From positions 3,939,753 to 4,003,752 of the forward strand of contig NZ_CP139781.1 of NCBI RefSeq assembly GCF_019679435.2: a stretch of DNA of 64,000 bases, written 5' to 3'. The notes beneath the pieces are model-generated. The model was given only the letters and a program-made list of their open reading frames with translations, searched no databases and was not told where the DNA came from. The position numbers and the translations under genes are program-made. This stretch comes from Actomonas aquatica. GTDB lineage: Bacteria > Verrucomicrobiota > Verrucomicrobiia > Opitutales > Opitutaceae. Within the stretch, counting starts at the first letter, position 1, and each line of letters starts with the position of its first letter. Positions 1 through 9,330 of the stretch are shown here, in pieces.

Positions 1-160
1 GTTTGTGGCCGCCGGTCTGGCCGTCTACCTCGGCGCGTCTCCCTTCCGCGCCCGCGATTTTCTCAACTGGCTCTATCGTAAACCTGGCCGCGCCAAATTG
101 GTGGGTGGTCTGATCGCGGCCTACGGCCTCGCCGTCACGACGGTCGCGTTCACTTACTGA
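1..160 (+). CDS. 3' end of an unidentified small membrane protein
   Basis: The frame is open from the first base and ends at TGA 158-160, giving about 52 C-terminal residues. Two hydrophobic stretches (starting FVAAGLAVYLG and LVGGLIAAYGLAV) flank a basic loop (residues RKPGRAK), which suggests two membrane segments with a positively charged connector. The stop lies 25 bp before gmk on the same strand, so the two genes could be co-transcribed. The N-terminus is outside the window and I do not recognise the family. Confidence 0.6.
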   Translation, partial: FVAAGLAVYLGASPFRARDFLNWLYRKPGRAKLVGGLIAAYGLAVTTVAFTY

Positions 161-185
161 GCCCCTTTTCGACTGTCTCCGTTTC

Positions 186-815
186 ATGGCTGCCGACTCC
201 GCCGCTCCTTCTTCGTCGATTGATAACACGCCCGTGTTGCTGGTGCTCGCGGGCCCGGCCGGTTCCGGCAAGACCACGCTTTGTGAACGCATGGTGGCCG
301 AAGTCCCGGGTTTCTCCCGCGTGGTGACCACCACGACCCGCGAGCCGCGCCCTGGTGAGGTGAACGGCGTGCACTATCACTTCTTCACCGCCGAAGAGTT
401 TGACCAGCACCTTGCCGAGAATGCTTTCCTCGAGTGGGCCTGGGTGCACCGCAAGAACCGCTACGGCACCCTCGCGTCCTCCGTGCTCGATCCACTGGCG
501 GCCGGTCACAGCCTCATCATCAATGTCGATGTGCAGGGCGTGGACAACTTCCGGCGCGCCGCTGCGGCCAATCCGCTGCTCGCCCGCCACATGGGCACGG
601 TCTACATCGACGTGCCGATTCCCGAGCTGCGAGAGCGCCTCGAAGGCCGCGGCGAATCGACCGAAGAGATCGATCGCCGCATGATCACCGCCGAGCGCGA
701 ACAACAGGAGCGGGAAAAGTTCGATTACGTGATCACCAGCGCTTCCAAAGAAGCAGATTTTGTCGCCTTGCAGGCCATCTGGAAGCAGCTGCAGACTCGT
801 GTGCAAGAGGGCTGA
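186..815 (+). CDS. gmk: Guanylate kinase
   Basis: Phosphorylates GMP to GDP with ATP (EC 2.7.4.8) in the cytoplasm, in purine nucleotide synthesis and recycling. The 209-residue length is normal for the family. The P-loop GPAGSGKTT is at residues 23-31, and the GMP-binding signature TTTREPRPGE followed by GVHYHF is at about 48-66. The INVDVQG strand and the lid-type segment with RRMITAEREQ are also present. A Ser/Ala-rich extension of about 16 residues precedes the kinase core. The ATG at 186 is chosen because the core begins shortly after it and it leaves only a 25-bp gap to the upstream gene. Next downstream is the ribonucleotide reductase, so two nucleotide-supply genes are neighbours, though a weak hairpin lies between them. 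Confidence 0.95.
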   Translation: MAADSAAPSSSIDNTPVLLVLAGPAGSGKTTLCERMVAEVPGFSRVVTTTTREPRPGEVNGVHYHFFTAEEFDQHLAENAFLEWAWVHRKNRYGTLASSVLDPLAAGHSLIINVDVQGVDNFRRAAAANPLLARHMGTVYIDVPIPELRERLEGRGESTEEIDRRMITAEREQQEREKFDYVITSASKEADFVALQAIWKQLQTRVQEG

Positions 816-830
816 GGGCCACGCCCTTTT
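815..830 (+). terminator. Weak hairpin plus T-run after gmk
   Basis: AGGGC and GCCCT (5-bp stem, 3-base loop) are followed by a short T run, right at the gmk stop. The stem is short, so this may be only a partial terminator. Confidence 0.3.
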
Positions 831-898
831 CCGCGCCAGCGCAGGTCCAAAAACACCCGCCGCAAAATTTGCGCAGTAATCGGGTTTGCATTCCCGAA

Positions 899-914
899 CC
901 CCAATATGTTGGGG
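899..914 (+). promoter_or_regulatory. Candidate NrdR box upstream of nrdJ
   Basis: The 16-bp perfect palindrome CCCCAATATGTTGGGG lies 87 bp before the chosen nrdJ start. Its core CAATATGTTG follows the known NrdR-box core pattern CwATATmTwG except for one position. NrdR is the usual repressor of bacterial ribonucleotide reductase genes and normally binds paired boxes. A second dyad, CGCAAAATTTGCG, lies at 861-873, but it fits the box poorly and the centre-to-centre distance (about 40 bp) is not the usual three helical turns. The assignment rests on sequence match and gene context. Confidence 0.5.
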
Positions 915-1001
915 TGATCTTTGCCGCTCGACACAACCTGTGGGAGCCAGCGGCGCCTCTTACCCCGCCACCTTCAGCGTTAACTGTGGAGTTTTGTGTA
1001 T

Positions 1002-3137
1002 ATGAATCTTGATCCGTCTCTGTCCTCGTCTGTCTCCGAATCCGTCCCTTCTGCCGCCGCGTCGAGTCCTCGTCCGGTGCGTCATGATGCGAATGGGTTG
1101 GAAGACTACATCGCGGTGTCCCGTTACGCCCGTTACGACGAACAGAAACGCCGACGCGAGACGTGGGAAGAGGCGGTGGAGCGCGTGCAAAACATGCACC
1201 TGAGCCACTACGCCGATCGTTCGCTCCTCGAGGAGGCGGCGACGGCCCTGCGGCGGGGTGAGGTGGATGCGCGCGCGATGGCCAAGCTGGGTTCGCTCGG
1301 CTCGCTGCACGACGCGATCCGCGATGCTTTTGGAGCGGTGGCCGGCAAGCGGGTGCTGCCGTCGATGCGCAGCCTGCAGTTTGGCGGCGATGCGATCCTC
1401 AACAAGCACACCCGCATCTACAATTGTGCCTTCATGCACATCGACCGGCTGGAGTCCTTCAAGGAGAGCCTCTACCTCCTGCTCTGCGGGTGTGGCGTCG
1501 GCTTCTCGGTGCAACAGCAGCACGTGTCCCGCCTCCCGGCTCTGGCGCCGTTGCCGGCGGCCGATGCTCCGATGACCACCTGGGTCGTGGGTGACACCAT
1601 CGAAGGCTGGGCCGATGCGCTGCACGAGCTCATGTGCTCGGCCGTGGAAGGTCGTCGTGTCCAGTTTGACTACTCCGACATTCGCCCGGCGGGCGCACCG
1701 CTGCGCACGTCCGGAGGCAAGGCCCCGGGCCCCGAGCCGCTCATGTATGCGCTCAAGAAGATCGAGACCGTGCTGCATGGCGCTGCCGGTCGCCAGCTCA
1801 AGTCGATCGAGGCCTACGACTGCCTCATGTGGGGCGCCAAGGCCGTGCTCTCCGGCGGTATCCGCCGTTCCGCTACGATCTGCCTTTTCTCCGTCGACGA
1901 CGAGGACATGCGCAATGCCAAGACCGGCAACTGGTTTGAGAAGAACCCGCAACGCTCGGCTTCCAACAACTCCGCGGTGATCGTGCGTTCCGAGGCGACT
2001 CGCGAGCAGTTCGATATGCTCTTCGAGGCGCAGAAGCAGTTTGGCGAACCGGGCTTCTATTTCGTCGAAGATGCCGACCACGGCGCCAACCCCTGCGTGG
2101 AAATCGGTCTCAATCCGAAGCTTACGGTCACGCCCGACGTCGCCGACCGCCTCCGCGAACTCGGCCACGAGGGTGAGCTCAACGAGGGCGACGTGCTCTC
2201 CGGGGTGCAGTTCTGCAACCTCACCACACTGTCCTCCGCCGCCGCTGATTCCCCGGCCAAGTTCTACGAGCTGTGCGCGCAGGCCGCCCTCATCGGCACC
2301 CTGCAGGCCGGCTACACCGACTTCCAATACCTCTCGCCGGTTTCCCGCCTCATCACCGAGCGCGAGGCGCTGCTCGGCGTGTCCATCTGCGGCGTGCTTG
2401 ATCGCCCGGACGTGTTGCTCGACGCCAATGTCCTGCGCCAGGGCGCCGAGGTCGTCAAAGCGGTCAACCTCATCGTCGCTCGCGCGCTCGGTATTCACCC
2501 GGCCGCCCGCACCACCTGCGTGAAGCCCGAGGGCACCGCCAGCCTCCTGCTCGGCACCTCCAGCGGCGTGCACCCGCACCACTCACTGCGCTACTTCCGC
2601 CGCGTGCAGTCCAACACCCTCTGCCCGGTCTTCCAGCACTTCAAGAAGCACAACCCCCACATGGTGGAGCAGAGTGTTTACGACCCGCACGGCCGCACCG
2701 AAGTCATCACCTTCCCGGTCGAAGGGCCGGAGTTTGGCATCTATCGCGAGGATCTCGATGCGCTCACCCACCTCGACTACATCCGCCACGTGCAGACCAA
2801 CTGGGTGCAGGCGGGCCGTCGTCACGAGAAGCACTCCAAGGGCCTGCATCACAACGTCTCCTGCACCGTCACGGTGAAGCCGGACGAGTGGGACGCCGTC
2901 GCCAACATGATCTGGGACAACCGCGATTCCTTCACCGGTGTCGCCCTGCTCCAGGACTGCGGCGACAAGGCCTACGCCCAAGCCCCGCGCGAAGCGGTGA
3001 GCACCGCCGCCGACGTCGATCGTTGGAACCGCCTCCAGTATCGCGAAGTGCGCTACACCGACCTCTGCGAGGACGAGGACATCACCGAGCTCAAGCAGGT
3101 CATCGCCTGCGCCGGTGGCGCCTGCGAACTCGCCTGA
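1002..3137 (+). CDS. nrdJ: Adenosylcobalamin-dependent ribonucleoside-triphosphate reductase (class II)
   Basis: Reduces ribonucleotides to deoxyribonucleotides using adenosylcobalamin to make the active-site thiyl radical, so it works with or without oxygen. From the ATG at 1002 it is 711 residues, typical of the monomeric Lactobacillus-type enzyme. Visible hallmarks are the NCAFMH motif near residue 142, the glycine-rich CGCGVGFS segment near 162-169, the NPCVEIGLNP loop near 365, the FCNLTT active-site cysteine near 405, and the terminal CAGGACELA. The last carries the Cys-x4-Cys pair (about 703 and 708) that re-reduces the active site. A GTG at 996 is an alternative in-frame start. ATG 1002 is preferred, with GGAG at 987-990, one of the few Shine-Dalgarno-like sites seen here. 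The gene is followed by an intrinsic terminator. I found no convincing cobalamin riboswitch upstream. Confidence 0.93.
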   Translation: MNLDPSLSSSVSESVPSAAASSPRPVRHDANGLEDYIAVSRYARYDEQKRRRETWEEAVERVQNMHLSHYADRSLLEEAATALRRGEVDARAMAKLGSLGSLHDAIRDAFGAVAGKRVLPSMRSLQFGGDAILNKHTRIYNCAFMHIDRLESFKESLYLLLCGCGVGFSVQQQHVSRLPALAPLPAADAPMTTWVVGDTIEGWADALHELMCSAVEGRRVQFDYSDIRPAGAPLRTSGGKAPGPEPLMYALKKIETVLHGAAGRQLKSIEAYDCLMWGAKAVLSGGIRRSATICLFSVDDEDMRNAKTGNWFEKNPQRSASNNSAVIVRSEATREQFDMLFEAQKQFGEPGFYFVEDADHGANPCVEIGLNPKLTVTPDVADRLRELGHEGELNEGDVLSGVQFCNLTTLSSAAADSPAKFYELCAQAALIGTLQAGYTDFQYLSPVSRLITEREALLGVSICGVLDRPDVLLDANVLRQGAEVVKAVNLIVARALGIHPAARTTCVKPEGTASLLLGTSSGVHPHHSLRYFRRVQSNTLCPVFQHFKKHNPHMVEQSVYDPHGRTEVITFPVEGPEFGIYREDLDALTHLDYIRHVQTNWVQAGRRHEKHSKGLHHNVSCTVTVKPDEWDAVANMIWDNRDSFTGVALLQDCGDKAYAQAPREAVSTAADVDRWNRLQYREVRYTDLCEDEDITELKQVIACAGGACELA

Positions 3138-3162
3138 TCAGACGAATCCGACCAACGCTTTT

Positions 3163-3192
3163 GCGGGCCACCACGGTGGCCCGCTTTTTTTT
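3163..3192 (+). terminator. Intrinsic terminator of nrdJ
   Basis: A 9-10 bp GC-rich stem (GCGGGCCAC pairing with GTGGCCCGC, CACG loop) is followed by eight T residues, 25 bp after the nrdJ stop. On the opposite strand there is no T-run after the stem, so it should act only on plus-strand transcription. Confidence 0.9.
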
Positions 3193-3196
3193 GGTC

Positions 3197-5131
3197 TTAG
3201 CGTAAGCTCTCGCGCAGTGCGCGAGCGAGTTCGGCGCGTTCAAACGGCTTCTGCAGGAAAGTGGTGTAGTCGTCGGTTTCGAGGATGGAGCTGATCGATT
3301 CCTGGCTGAAGCCGCTGACAAAAACCACGGGAAGCTCGGGATACTCCGGGCGGATACGGCTCAGCAGTTCGACACCGGTGATGTCGGGCATCGTAAGGTC
3401 GAGGAAGATCACACTCAGGTCGGGAGTGGCTTTGATGATGGCGAGGGCCTCGTCGGCTTTGGCCGTGTCGTGGCACTGCAGGCCCAGTTTCTCCAGATGT
3501 CGCCGCAACACGAGCCGCACACTGTCTTCGTCGTCGATGATGAGGGCTTGACGACCGGCGGGCGCCACCCAATCGGCCGACCAAGCGGAGGGAGGGGGCG
3601 GGGCTTCGCGGACTTTGGAGGCCGGCAGGTAGATGTCGAAACGCGTGCCCACGCCATCGGCCGAGATGACGTTCAGGCCACCGTCATGCAGGCGCAGGAC
3701 GTTGAAGACGATGGCCAGCCCAAGCCCACGCCCGGTGAATTTGGTGGAGAAGAACGGGTCGAAAATACGGTCGAGCGTCGCACTGGCGATGCCGCAGCCC
3801 TCGTCCTCGATGCTGACGCACACCCAACCCTCCGGTGGCTTCAATCCGGTGGGAGGGGCGAGCCGGAGATTGTCGGGCAGGGTGGGCACGGCGCGGCTGG
3901 TTATTTCGAGGTTGCCGGCCTTGCCCTCCATGGCTTCGAGGCCATTGAGGACGAGATTGGTAAGGAGTTGTTGGATACGCCCGGCGTGGCCGTCGATCGG
4001 GGGCAGGTGCGGGTCGAGGTCCAGCTTCACGTGGATGCCCGCCGGCAGGGAGGGGGGCAGGAGCTTGGCGCTTTGCTCGAGGATGGGGGTGATGTTGATC
4101 GGGCGCCGCTCGAAGCCACCGCTTTCGGCGTAGGAGAGCATCTGTTCGCAGAGGTGGGCGGCCCGTCGGCCGGCATCTTTGATCTGGGCCAAATAATCCT
4201 TTTCGCGGGCGGGCACGGCGTCGCAATCGGCGATCATCTCGGCGTGGCCCATCATGATCGCGAGCAGGTTATTGAAGTCGTGAGCGATGCCGGCGGCGAG
4301 CACCCCCAGGCTCTCGAGGCGCTGGGCTTCCTGCATGCGGCGTTCGCCCATTTGCCGCAGTTGCTCGAGCTCCCATTTTTCGGTGGCATCGCGAAAGATG
4401 ATGATGGCCCCAGTGACCTTGCCCTCGTCGTTGCGGATGGGCGCCACCGAGTCGTCCACCCGGCGGAGCTCTCCGTCGCGATTCTCAATGGTGTAGTTTT
4501 CGTCGAAGTGGAGCAACTCTCCGTCCTCGAGCACGGGTGCGAGCGCGTCTTCCACCAGTTTCTTGTTGGCCCGGAGTTTAAACACCTCGTGGTAGGGGCG
4601 GCCGATGGCGGCTTGGCGGGTCCAGCCGGTGACGGCTTCGGCCACTGGGTTGAGGAAGGTGACCCGGCGGTCCAGGTCGACCGTGATGACACCGTCGCCG
4701 ATGCTGTGCAGGGTGGTGCGCAGCCAGCGTTCCATCTTGCGCAACTGGGAATCGGCGTCGTGGCGGTAGGTGGCAGTCTCGATGGCAGCGCGCAGTTCCT
4801 GGTCTTCGAAGGGTTTGACGAGGTAGCCGTAGGGGCTGGTGCGTTTGGCGCGGTCGAGGGTGGCCTGGTCGCTGTGGGCGGTGAGGAAGATGATGGGAAT
4901 GTCGTGCAGCTGGCGGATGCTGGCGGCGGTGCTGATGCCGTCCTCGCTTCCGGCCAAATGGATATCCATCATGATGAGGTCAGGTTTGCTCTCCTGCACG
5001 ACGCGGCGGGCGTCTTCGGCGTTGTCGACGGTTTCGATGACCTTGTAGGACTGGCGTTCGAGGGATTCGCGCAGATCTTCAGCTAGAATGGCTTCGTCTT
5101 CGACAACGAGGATGCGGATGGGGGCGTTCAT
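3197..5131 (-). CDS. Hybrid sensor kinase: REC-PAS-HisKA-HATPase-REC
   Basis: A 644-residue soluble signalling protein with no membrane segment. It starts with a receiver domain (about 5-120; phospho-acceptor Asp56 in LIMMDIHLAG, Lys106 in LVKPF). A PAS domain follows (about 130-250), then a HisKA dimerisation helix with GIAHDFNN (His284). The ATPase domain has an N-box around Asn396, DEGCGIA at 443-449 and GRGLGLA at 467-473. A second receiver (about 527-644) has Asp533/Asp534, Asp578 in FLDLTMPD and Lys628. All phosphotransfer residues are present, so it could take phosphate at the first receiver and pass a signal to its own kinase and second receiver. It lies 51 bp downstream of the CHASE kinase on the same strand, which suggests one operon and a phosphorelay. 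There is no DNA-binding output domain, so the final target is unknown. Confidence 0.88.
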   Translation of the reverse strand: MNAPIRILVVEDEAILAEDLRESLERQSYKVIETVDNAEDARRVVQESKPDLIMMDIHLAGSEDGISTAASIRQLHDIPIIFLTAHSDQATLDRAKRTSPYGYLVKPFEDQELRAAIETATYRHDADSQLRKMERWLRTTLHSIGDGVITVDLDRRVTFLNPVAEAVTGWTRQAAIGRPYHEVFKLRANKKLVEDALAPVLEDGELLHFDENYTIENRDGELRRVDDSVAPIRNDEGKVTGAIIIFRDATEKWELEQLRQMGERRMQEAQRLESLGVLAAGIAHDFNNLLAIMMGHAEMIADCDAVPAREKDYLAQIKDAGRRAAHLCEQMLSYAESGGFERRPINITPILEQSAKLLPPSLPAGIHVKLDLDPHLPPIDGHAGRIQQLLTNLVLNGLEAMEGKAGNLEITSRAVPTLPDNLRLAPPTGLKPPEGWVCVSIEDEGCGIASATLDRIFDPFFSTKFTGRGLGLAIVFNVLRLHDGGLNVISADGVGTRFDIYLPASKVREAPPPPSAWSADWVAPAGRQALIIDDEDSVRLVLRRHLEKLGLQCHDTAKADEALAIIKATPDLSVIFLDLTMPDITGVELLSRIRPEYPELPVVFVSGFSQESISSILETDDYTTFLQKPFERAELARALRESLR

Positions 5132-5182
5132 GAGGAGGATCGAAAATGGAGTGGGCGGCGGCGTTGGTGCTGCAGGCGTGAT

Positions 5183-8100
5183 TTACACGGACGACACACG
5201 TTTGATGGGAGAGGTGGGTTCGTCGGGATGGTCCAGACTCCAGCTGAGCGTAAAGCTGGGGGCGGACCCGGCTGCCGGGAGTTGCAGGTTTACGCGGGCT
5301 TGTTTGCTGAGCAGACGAATGAGACGGAAGCCGAGGGTTTTACTGGTTTCGGGATCGAAGCTTGCCGGCAGGGGCGGTCCGTCGTTGCTGAAGTGGAGCG
5401 CCGCGCCATCGGCTGGGGAGCGAGTCAGGCGCAGGGTGATGCCCAGCGCAGCCCCGTCCTGACGGCCGTATTTGCAGGCATTGGTCAGGATCTCGTTGGC
5501 GATGAGGCCGAGAGGCACCACGGTGTCGGGCGGAAGGGCGATGGGCTCCAGATCCAAGTGGAGGTGGATGGGCCGTTCCGGAGCGGTGAAGGTGCGCACG
5601 AGGCTCTGGGCGAGCTGGCGCAGGTAGGTGTCGAGCTCGATGCGGGCCAGGTCGGTGTGGGCGTAGAGCATCTCGTGCACCATGGCCATGGTCTGGATGC
5701 GGCGCTGGCTTTCGCGGAAGGGTTCCAGCACGGCTTCGTCGTGAATCTGGTTGGCCTGCAGGTTGAGCAGGCTCTTCACCAGCTGCAGGTTGTTCTTCAC
5801 GCGGTGGTGGATTTCGCGCAGCAGGACCTCTTTTTCAGCGAGGGAGTCGGTGATACGGTCGAGGTTTTTTTTGCGTTCGGTGATGTCCTCGCAGACGCCC
5901 ACATAGCCGGTCACCGAGCCCTGGCGATGCAGGGCGGAGGCGGTGGCGTGCACCCAGCGCTGGCTGCCATCGGGGTGCTGGAAACGGAACTCCAGATCGA
6001 TCTCGGGGCGCAGGATGTCGGCATCCTGCCAAGGGGCCAAAAACGCGTCCCGATCCTCGGGGTGCACGTGATCGCTCCAGCCCAGGCCCTGGGCCTGCTC
6101 GGCGTCGAGGGCAGCCATGGTTTGCCATGCGTGATTGGTGTAGACGCAGAGGCCCTGGGGGTCGGTCTCGAAGATGCCGACGGGCAGGGTCTGCGCGAGG
6201 GTGCGAAAGCGTTCTTCGCTGGCGGTGAGGGCGAGTCGGGAGCGTTTGGCGGTGTCGATGTCCTGCAGGGTGCCGAAGAGGCGCACGGCTTTGCCGGCCG
6301 CAAACTCCGCCTGGCCGACGGCGCGCACCCAACGTTCGCGTCCTGTGGCGGTGATGATGCGCGCTTCGATGTCCCAGGGCGCCCCGGTTTGGGTGGCGTG
6401 TTCCACGGCTTCGGTGAGGTGGGCGCGGTCTTCGGGGTGGTAGTAGGCGATGGCCTCCTCGACCTGCACCTCGGTGGTGCCGGGCAGCTCATGCAGTGCG
6501 TAGGTTTGTTCGGTCCAGAGCAATTGGTGCTTGGCGATATGGTATTCCCAGCCGCCGATCTCGGCGATGGTCTGGGTGGTGCGGAGCAGTTCGTTGGTTT
6601 TGTGGTGTTCGGTGATGTCGAGGTCGCCGCCGACGTAGCCGACCACCTCGCCGTCTCGTTCCACTGCCGTGCCGGTGGAGTGCACCCAGCGGATCTGTCC
6701 GTCGGGTCGAACCCAGCGGAATTCATAGACGAAGATGCTGCGCTTTTTTACGGCTTCGAGCCAGGCGGCCAGCATGGGTTCGAGGTCATCAGGATGGACG
6801 GCGTCGCGGTAGCCGTGACCCAGTGCCTGCTCAAAACTGAGTCCGGTGATTTCCTGCCACGCGTCGTTGACGTAGTGGCACTCGCCGGCGGAATCCACTT
6901 CCCACAGGCCGACGGGCAGGGTGGTGGCAAGCATGCGGTAGCGGGACTCCTCGGCGGCGAGGGCGAGTTGGGTGCGCTTGGAGTCATCGATGTCCTGAAG
7001 GAGCCCGCGGATACGGTGCACGCCCCGGTGATCCCGCTCGGGGCGACCGGCGAGGCGCACCCAGCGGCCGGCGGACTTGGGGGCGGATGCGCGTTTAAGT
7101 TGGAGCTCGATGTCGAAGTCACGCTGGTCGTCCAGAGCTGTTTGCAGGGCGCGGGCGAGGCGGGCGATGCCTGGCGGGTCGAAGAGGTTAAAGAACTGTT
7201 CCCAGGTGAGGCTGTGGGTGGAGGCGAGGGTGGAGATCTGAGTGGTTTCGGCGGCGAGGTGAAACTGCTGGCGAGCGACGTCGTAGTCCCAACTACCCAT
7301 GCGGGCGAGCCGTTGGGTCTGGTTGAGTTGTTCGAGGTATTGGCGCCGGGGGGTGATGTTGGTGCGGATTGCGATGAAGCTCTCGGGTTTACCCTTGGGC
7401 CCGAGCATGGGCACGATGGTGGTATCGACCCAGTAGAGTTCGCCGTCTTTGGTGCGGTTGCAGATCTCGCCGTGCCAGATTTCGCCGTGACTGATGGTCT
7501 TCCAGAGGGTCTTGAAGAAGGCCGGGTCGTGTGTCCCGGAATTCAGCAGTCGGTGGTTCTGGCCGATGAGCTCCTCGCGGCGATAGCCGGAGATGCGGCA
7601 GAGCATGGCGTTGACCTCGGTGATGGTGCCGCGGCGGTCGGTGATGGCTACGATGGCGTGCTCGTCGAGCGCACGATTGAGCGACTCGAGGCGGGCGAGG
7701 GATTGCGCCAGTCGCTTTTGGGCGAGGTGGAGTTCGGAGTTGTCGGTGGCTACGCCGAGGTAGCTGGTGGCCACGCCTTTTTCGTCCCGGATAGCGGTGA
7801 CTGATAGCAGGACCGGCACACGGGTGCCGTCCTTGCGCAGGTAAGTCCACTCGTGAGTGTTGGGCAGGCCGAGGTCGGCCTTGGCTACGAAGGTCGGAAA
7901 ACCAACCTGAACGGCAGCGCCGAGTTCGAGGGAAAATTGTTGGGCGCGGGCGGCGACTTCGGCGGGGTCGTGAAAGGCGGCCGGGGTGAGCTTTCCGATC
8001 ATCTCTTTGCGGGTATAGCCCAGCAGGCGTTCCGCTGCCGGGTTGAAGATGGTGATCGTGCCTGAGAGGTCGGCGGCGATGATCGCGGCGCCGGCATGGT

Positions 8101-9190
8101 TGAGAACCGCTTCGTGCAGGCGGGAGGCGGCGGTGAGTTTGTCGGTGGCGGCTTGAGCGGCGGCGCTCTTGTGGCGGTAGTTGGCGCTCAGGGTGGCTAT
8201 GACGACGAACAGCAGCACGTCGATCACGACGCCAGTGGCCGCGATGAGGGCGGGTTGCAGGGTCGTGGTGGCCGTCTCGAAGCGGGCGTTGGTGGAGAAT
8301 TCGAGGGTCCAGGGCTGGCCGGAAATGTTGATGGTGCGTTGCTCGCGGTAGGAGGCGTCGGTCAGCGCTCCGGCTTCCAAGGAGGCCGCAGCGGCCGTGT
8401 CGTGCAGAAAGTTGGCTTCGCCGACGGCCGTTCCGTCGTAGACGCGCACGTCGACCTCGCGGCGGGTGTGGTCGAGGATGCCCTCCATGAGGTTGCGCAG
8501 GCGGAAGGGGGCATACACGTAACCGCGGAGAGCGGCGCGCCGCTGGGTGACGTTGGCTGTGGGCATGCCCTCGGTGTAGAGCGGCAGGTAGGTGAGCACG
8601 CCGGGTTGCACATCGGTCTCGGTCTCCTGCAGGAGGATGACCTTGCTGGTCATCGCCGGGAGCCCGGTGTCGCGTGCGCGCTCCATGGCGGCCCGGCGCA
8701 CCGGGTGCGAGAACATGTCGTAGCCGAAGGCGCGGCGGTTTCGGCGGTCGAAGGGTTCGAGAAATTCGATCGAGGTGTAGATCTCGCGCGGCCCCACCGG
8801 GCTGATGGCGAAGTCGGGAAAGCCTTCGTCGCGCAGCCGTTGCTCAAAGGCCGGCACGTCCTGCGGGGCCACCTGGCGGGCGAAGCCGATGCCTTGGATA
8901 CCGGGGAAATAGTCCTCCACGCGGAGTGTCGCTACATAGTCGCGCCACTCCGCCCGGGTGACCTCGCCGGACGCGTTGAAAAGGCCCACCCCGCCGCGCA
9001 AGACCTGCTCGTATTCGAGCATGCGCTTCTCAATGAGATCCGCGGCTTCGTTGGCCGAGAAGGCGAAACGCTCTTCAGCGCGACGCTCAGCATAGCCGTT
9101 GGACACCCGCCACCCCACATAGGTCACAACGAGAGATGTGCACAAAATGACCCAAGCGGTCGTAGGATGGTGGAGAATCCGGCGCAGCAC
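5183..9190 (-). CDS. Membrane CHASE/multi-PAS sensor histidine kinase (HisKA_2 type)
   Basis: A 1,335-residue inner-membrane sensor kinase. It begins at a GTG (complement 9190-9188) with a membrane helix at about 12-29, then a periplasmic CHASE domain (about 65-240, including FPGIQGIGFA and the downstream FGYDM/HPVRR segment), and a second membrane helix at about 312-337. The cytoplasmic part carries about six PAS/PAC modules, seen as repeated blocks with motifs such as GTITIFNPAAERLLGY, GTITEVNAMLCRISGY, CHYVNDAWQEITG and CVYTNHAWQTM. It ends in a HisKA_2 transmitter, REIHHRVKNNLQ (phospho-His at 1128 or 1129), and an ATPase domain with ANEILTNACKYG near 1231-1242. This transmitter class often signals to unusual response regulators. 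The likely partner is the hybrid encoded 51 bp downstream. The ligand is unknown; CHASE domains are extracellular small-molecule sensors. Confidence 0.88.
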   Translation of the reverse strand: MLRRILHHPTTAWVILCTSLVVTYVGWRVSNGYAERRAEERFAFSANEAADLIEKRMLEYEQVLRGGVGLFNASGEVTRAEWRDYVATLRVEDYFPGIQGIGFARQVAPQDVPAFEQRLRDEGFPDFAISPVGPREIYTSIEFLEPFDRRNRRAFGYDMFSHPVRRAAMERARDTGLPAMTSKVILLQETETDVQPGVLTYLPLYTEGMPTANVTQRRAALRGYVYAPFRLRNLMEGILDHTRREVDVRVYDGTAVGEANFLHDTAAAASLEAGALTDASYREQRTINISGQPWTLEFSTNARFETATTTLQPALIAATGVVIDVLLFVVIATLSANYRHKSAAAQAATDKLTAASRLHEAVLNHAGAAIIAADLSGTITIFNPAAERLLGYTRKEMIGKLTPAAFHDPAEVAARAQQFSLELGAAVQVGFPTFVAKADLGLPNTHEWTYLRKDGTRVPVLLSVTAIRDEKGVATSYLGVATDNSELHLAQKRLAQSLARLESLNRALDEHAIVAITDRRGTITEVNAMLCRISGYRREELIGQNHRLLNSGTHDPAFFKTLWKTISHGEIWHGEICNRTKDGELYWVDTTIVPMLGPKGKPESFIAIRTNITPRRQYLEQLNQTQRLARMGSWDYDVARQQFHLAAETTQISTLASTHSLTWEQFFNLFDPPGIARLARALQTALDDQRDFDIELQLKRASAPKSAGRWVRLAGRPERDHRGVHRIRGLLQDIDDSKRTQLALAAEESRYRMLATTLPVGLWEVDSAGECHYVNDAWQEITGLSFEQALGHGYRDAVHPDDLEPMLAAWLEAVKKRSIFVYEFRWVRPDGQIRWVHSTGTAVERDGEVVGYVGGDLDITEHHKTNELLRTTQTIAEIGGWEYHIAKHQLLWTEQTYALHELPGTTEVQVEEAIAYYHPEDRAHLTEAVEHATQTGAPWDIEARIITATGRERWVRAVGQAEFAAGKAVRLFGTLQDIDTAKRSRLALTASEERFRTLAQTLPVGIFETDPQGLCVYTNHAWQTMAALDAEQAQGLGWSDHVHPEDRDAFLAPWQDADILRPEIDLEFRFQHPDGSQRWVHATASALHRQGSVTGYVGVCEDITERKKNLDRITDSLAEKEVLLREIHHRVKNNLQLVKSLLNLQANQIHDEAVLEPFRESQRRIQTMAMVHEMLYAHTDLARIELDTYLRQLAQSLVRTFTAPERPIHLHLDLEPIALPPDTVVPLGLIANEILTNACKYGRQDGAALGITLRLTRSPADGAALHFSNDGPPLPASFDPETSKTLGFRLIRLLSKQARVNLQLPAAGSAPSFTLSWSLDHPDEPTSPIKRVSSV

Positions 9191-9330
9191 GGCGGCGAGG
9201 TAACAGAGCGAAAGAGTGGGAAGCTTGGTCCGGCAAATGCAAGTGGCTTGCCCGCTCTGGAGGCAAGGGACCGTAATTCGCTATCGGTGTAAAGCTTGCG
9301 GGCTTGAGCGGGAAACTCCGGCGCGCGCAC

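Noticed and set aside
861..873. Palindrome CGCAAAATTTGCG as a second NrdR box
   Set aside because: It has odd-length symmetry, poor agreement with the core pattern, and is not a whole number of helical turns from the good box.
816..1001. Possible cobalamin riboswitch before the B12-dependent reductase
   Set aside because: Only a partial B12-box-like string (AGCCAG followed by CGGCGCC) is present; the full box and the surrounding stems were not found in the 186-bp leader.
960..2582. Minus-strand frame of 540 codons opposite nrdJ, and similar long shadows opposite tolC (11356-13491) and the kinases (5228-7804, 3470-5086)
   Set aside because: The opposite strand encodes proteins with complete catalytic motifs; the shadow proteins show no recognisable domain.
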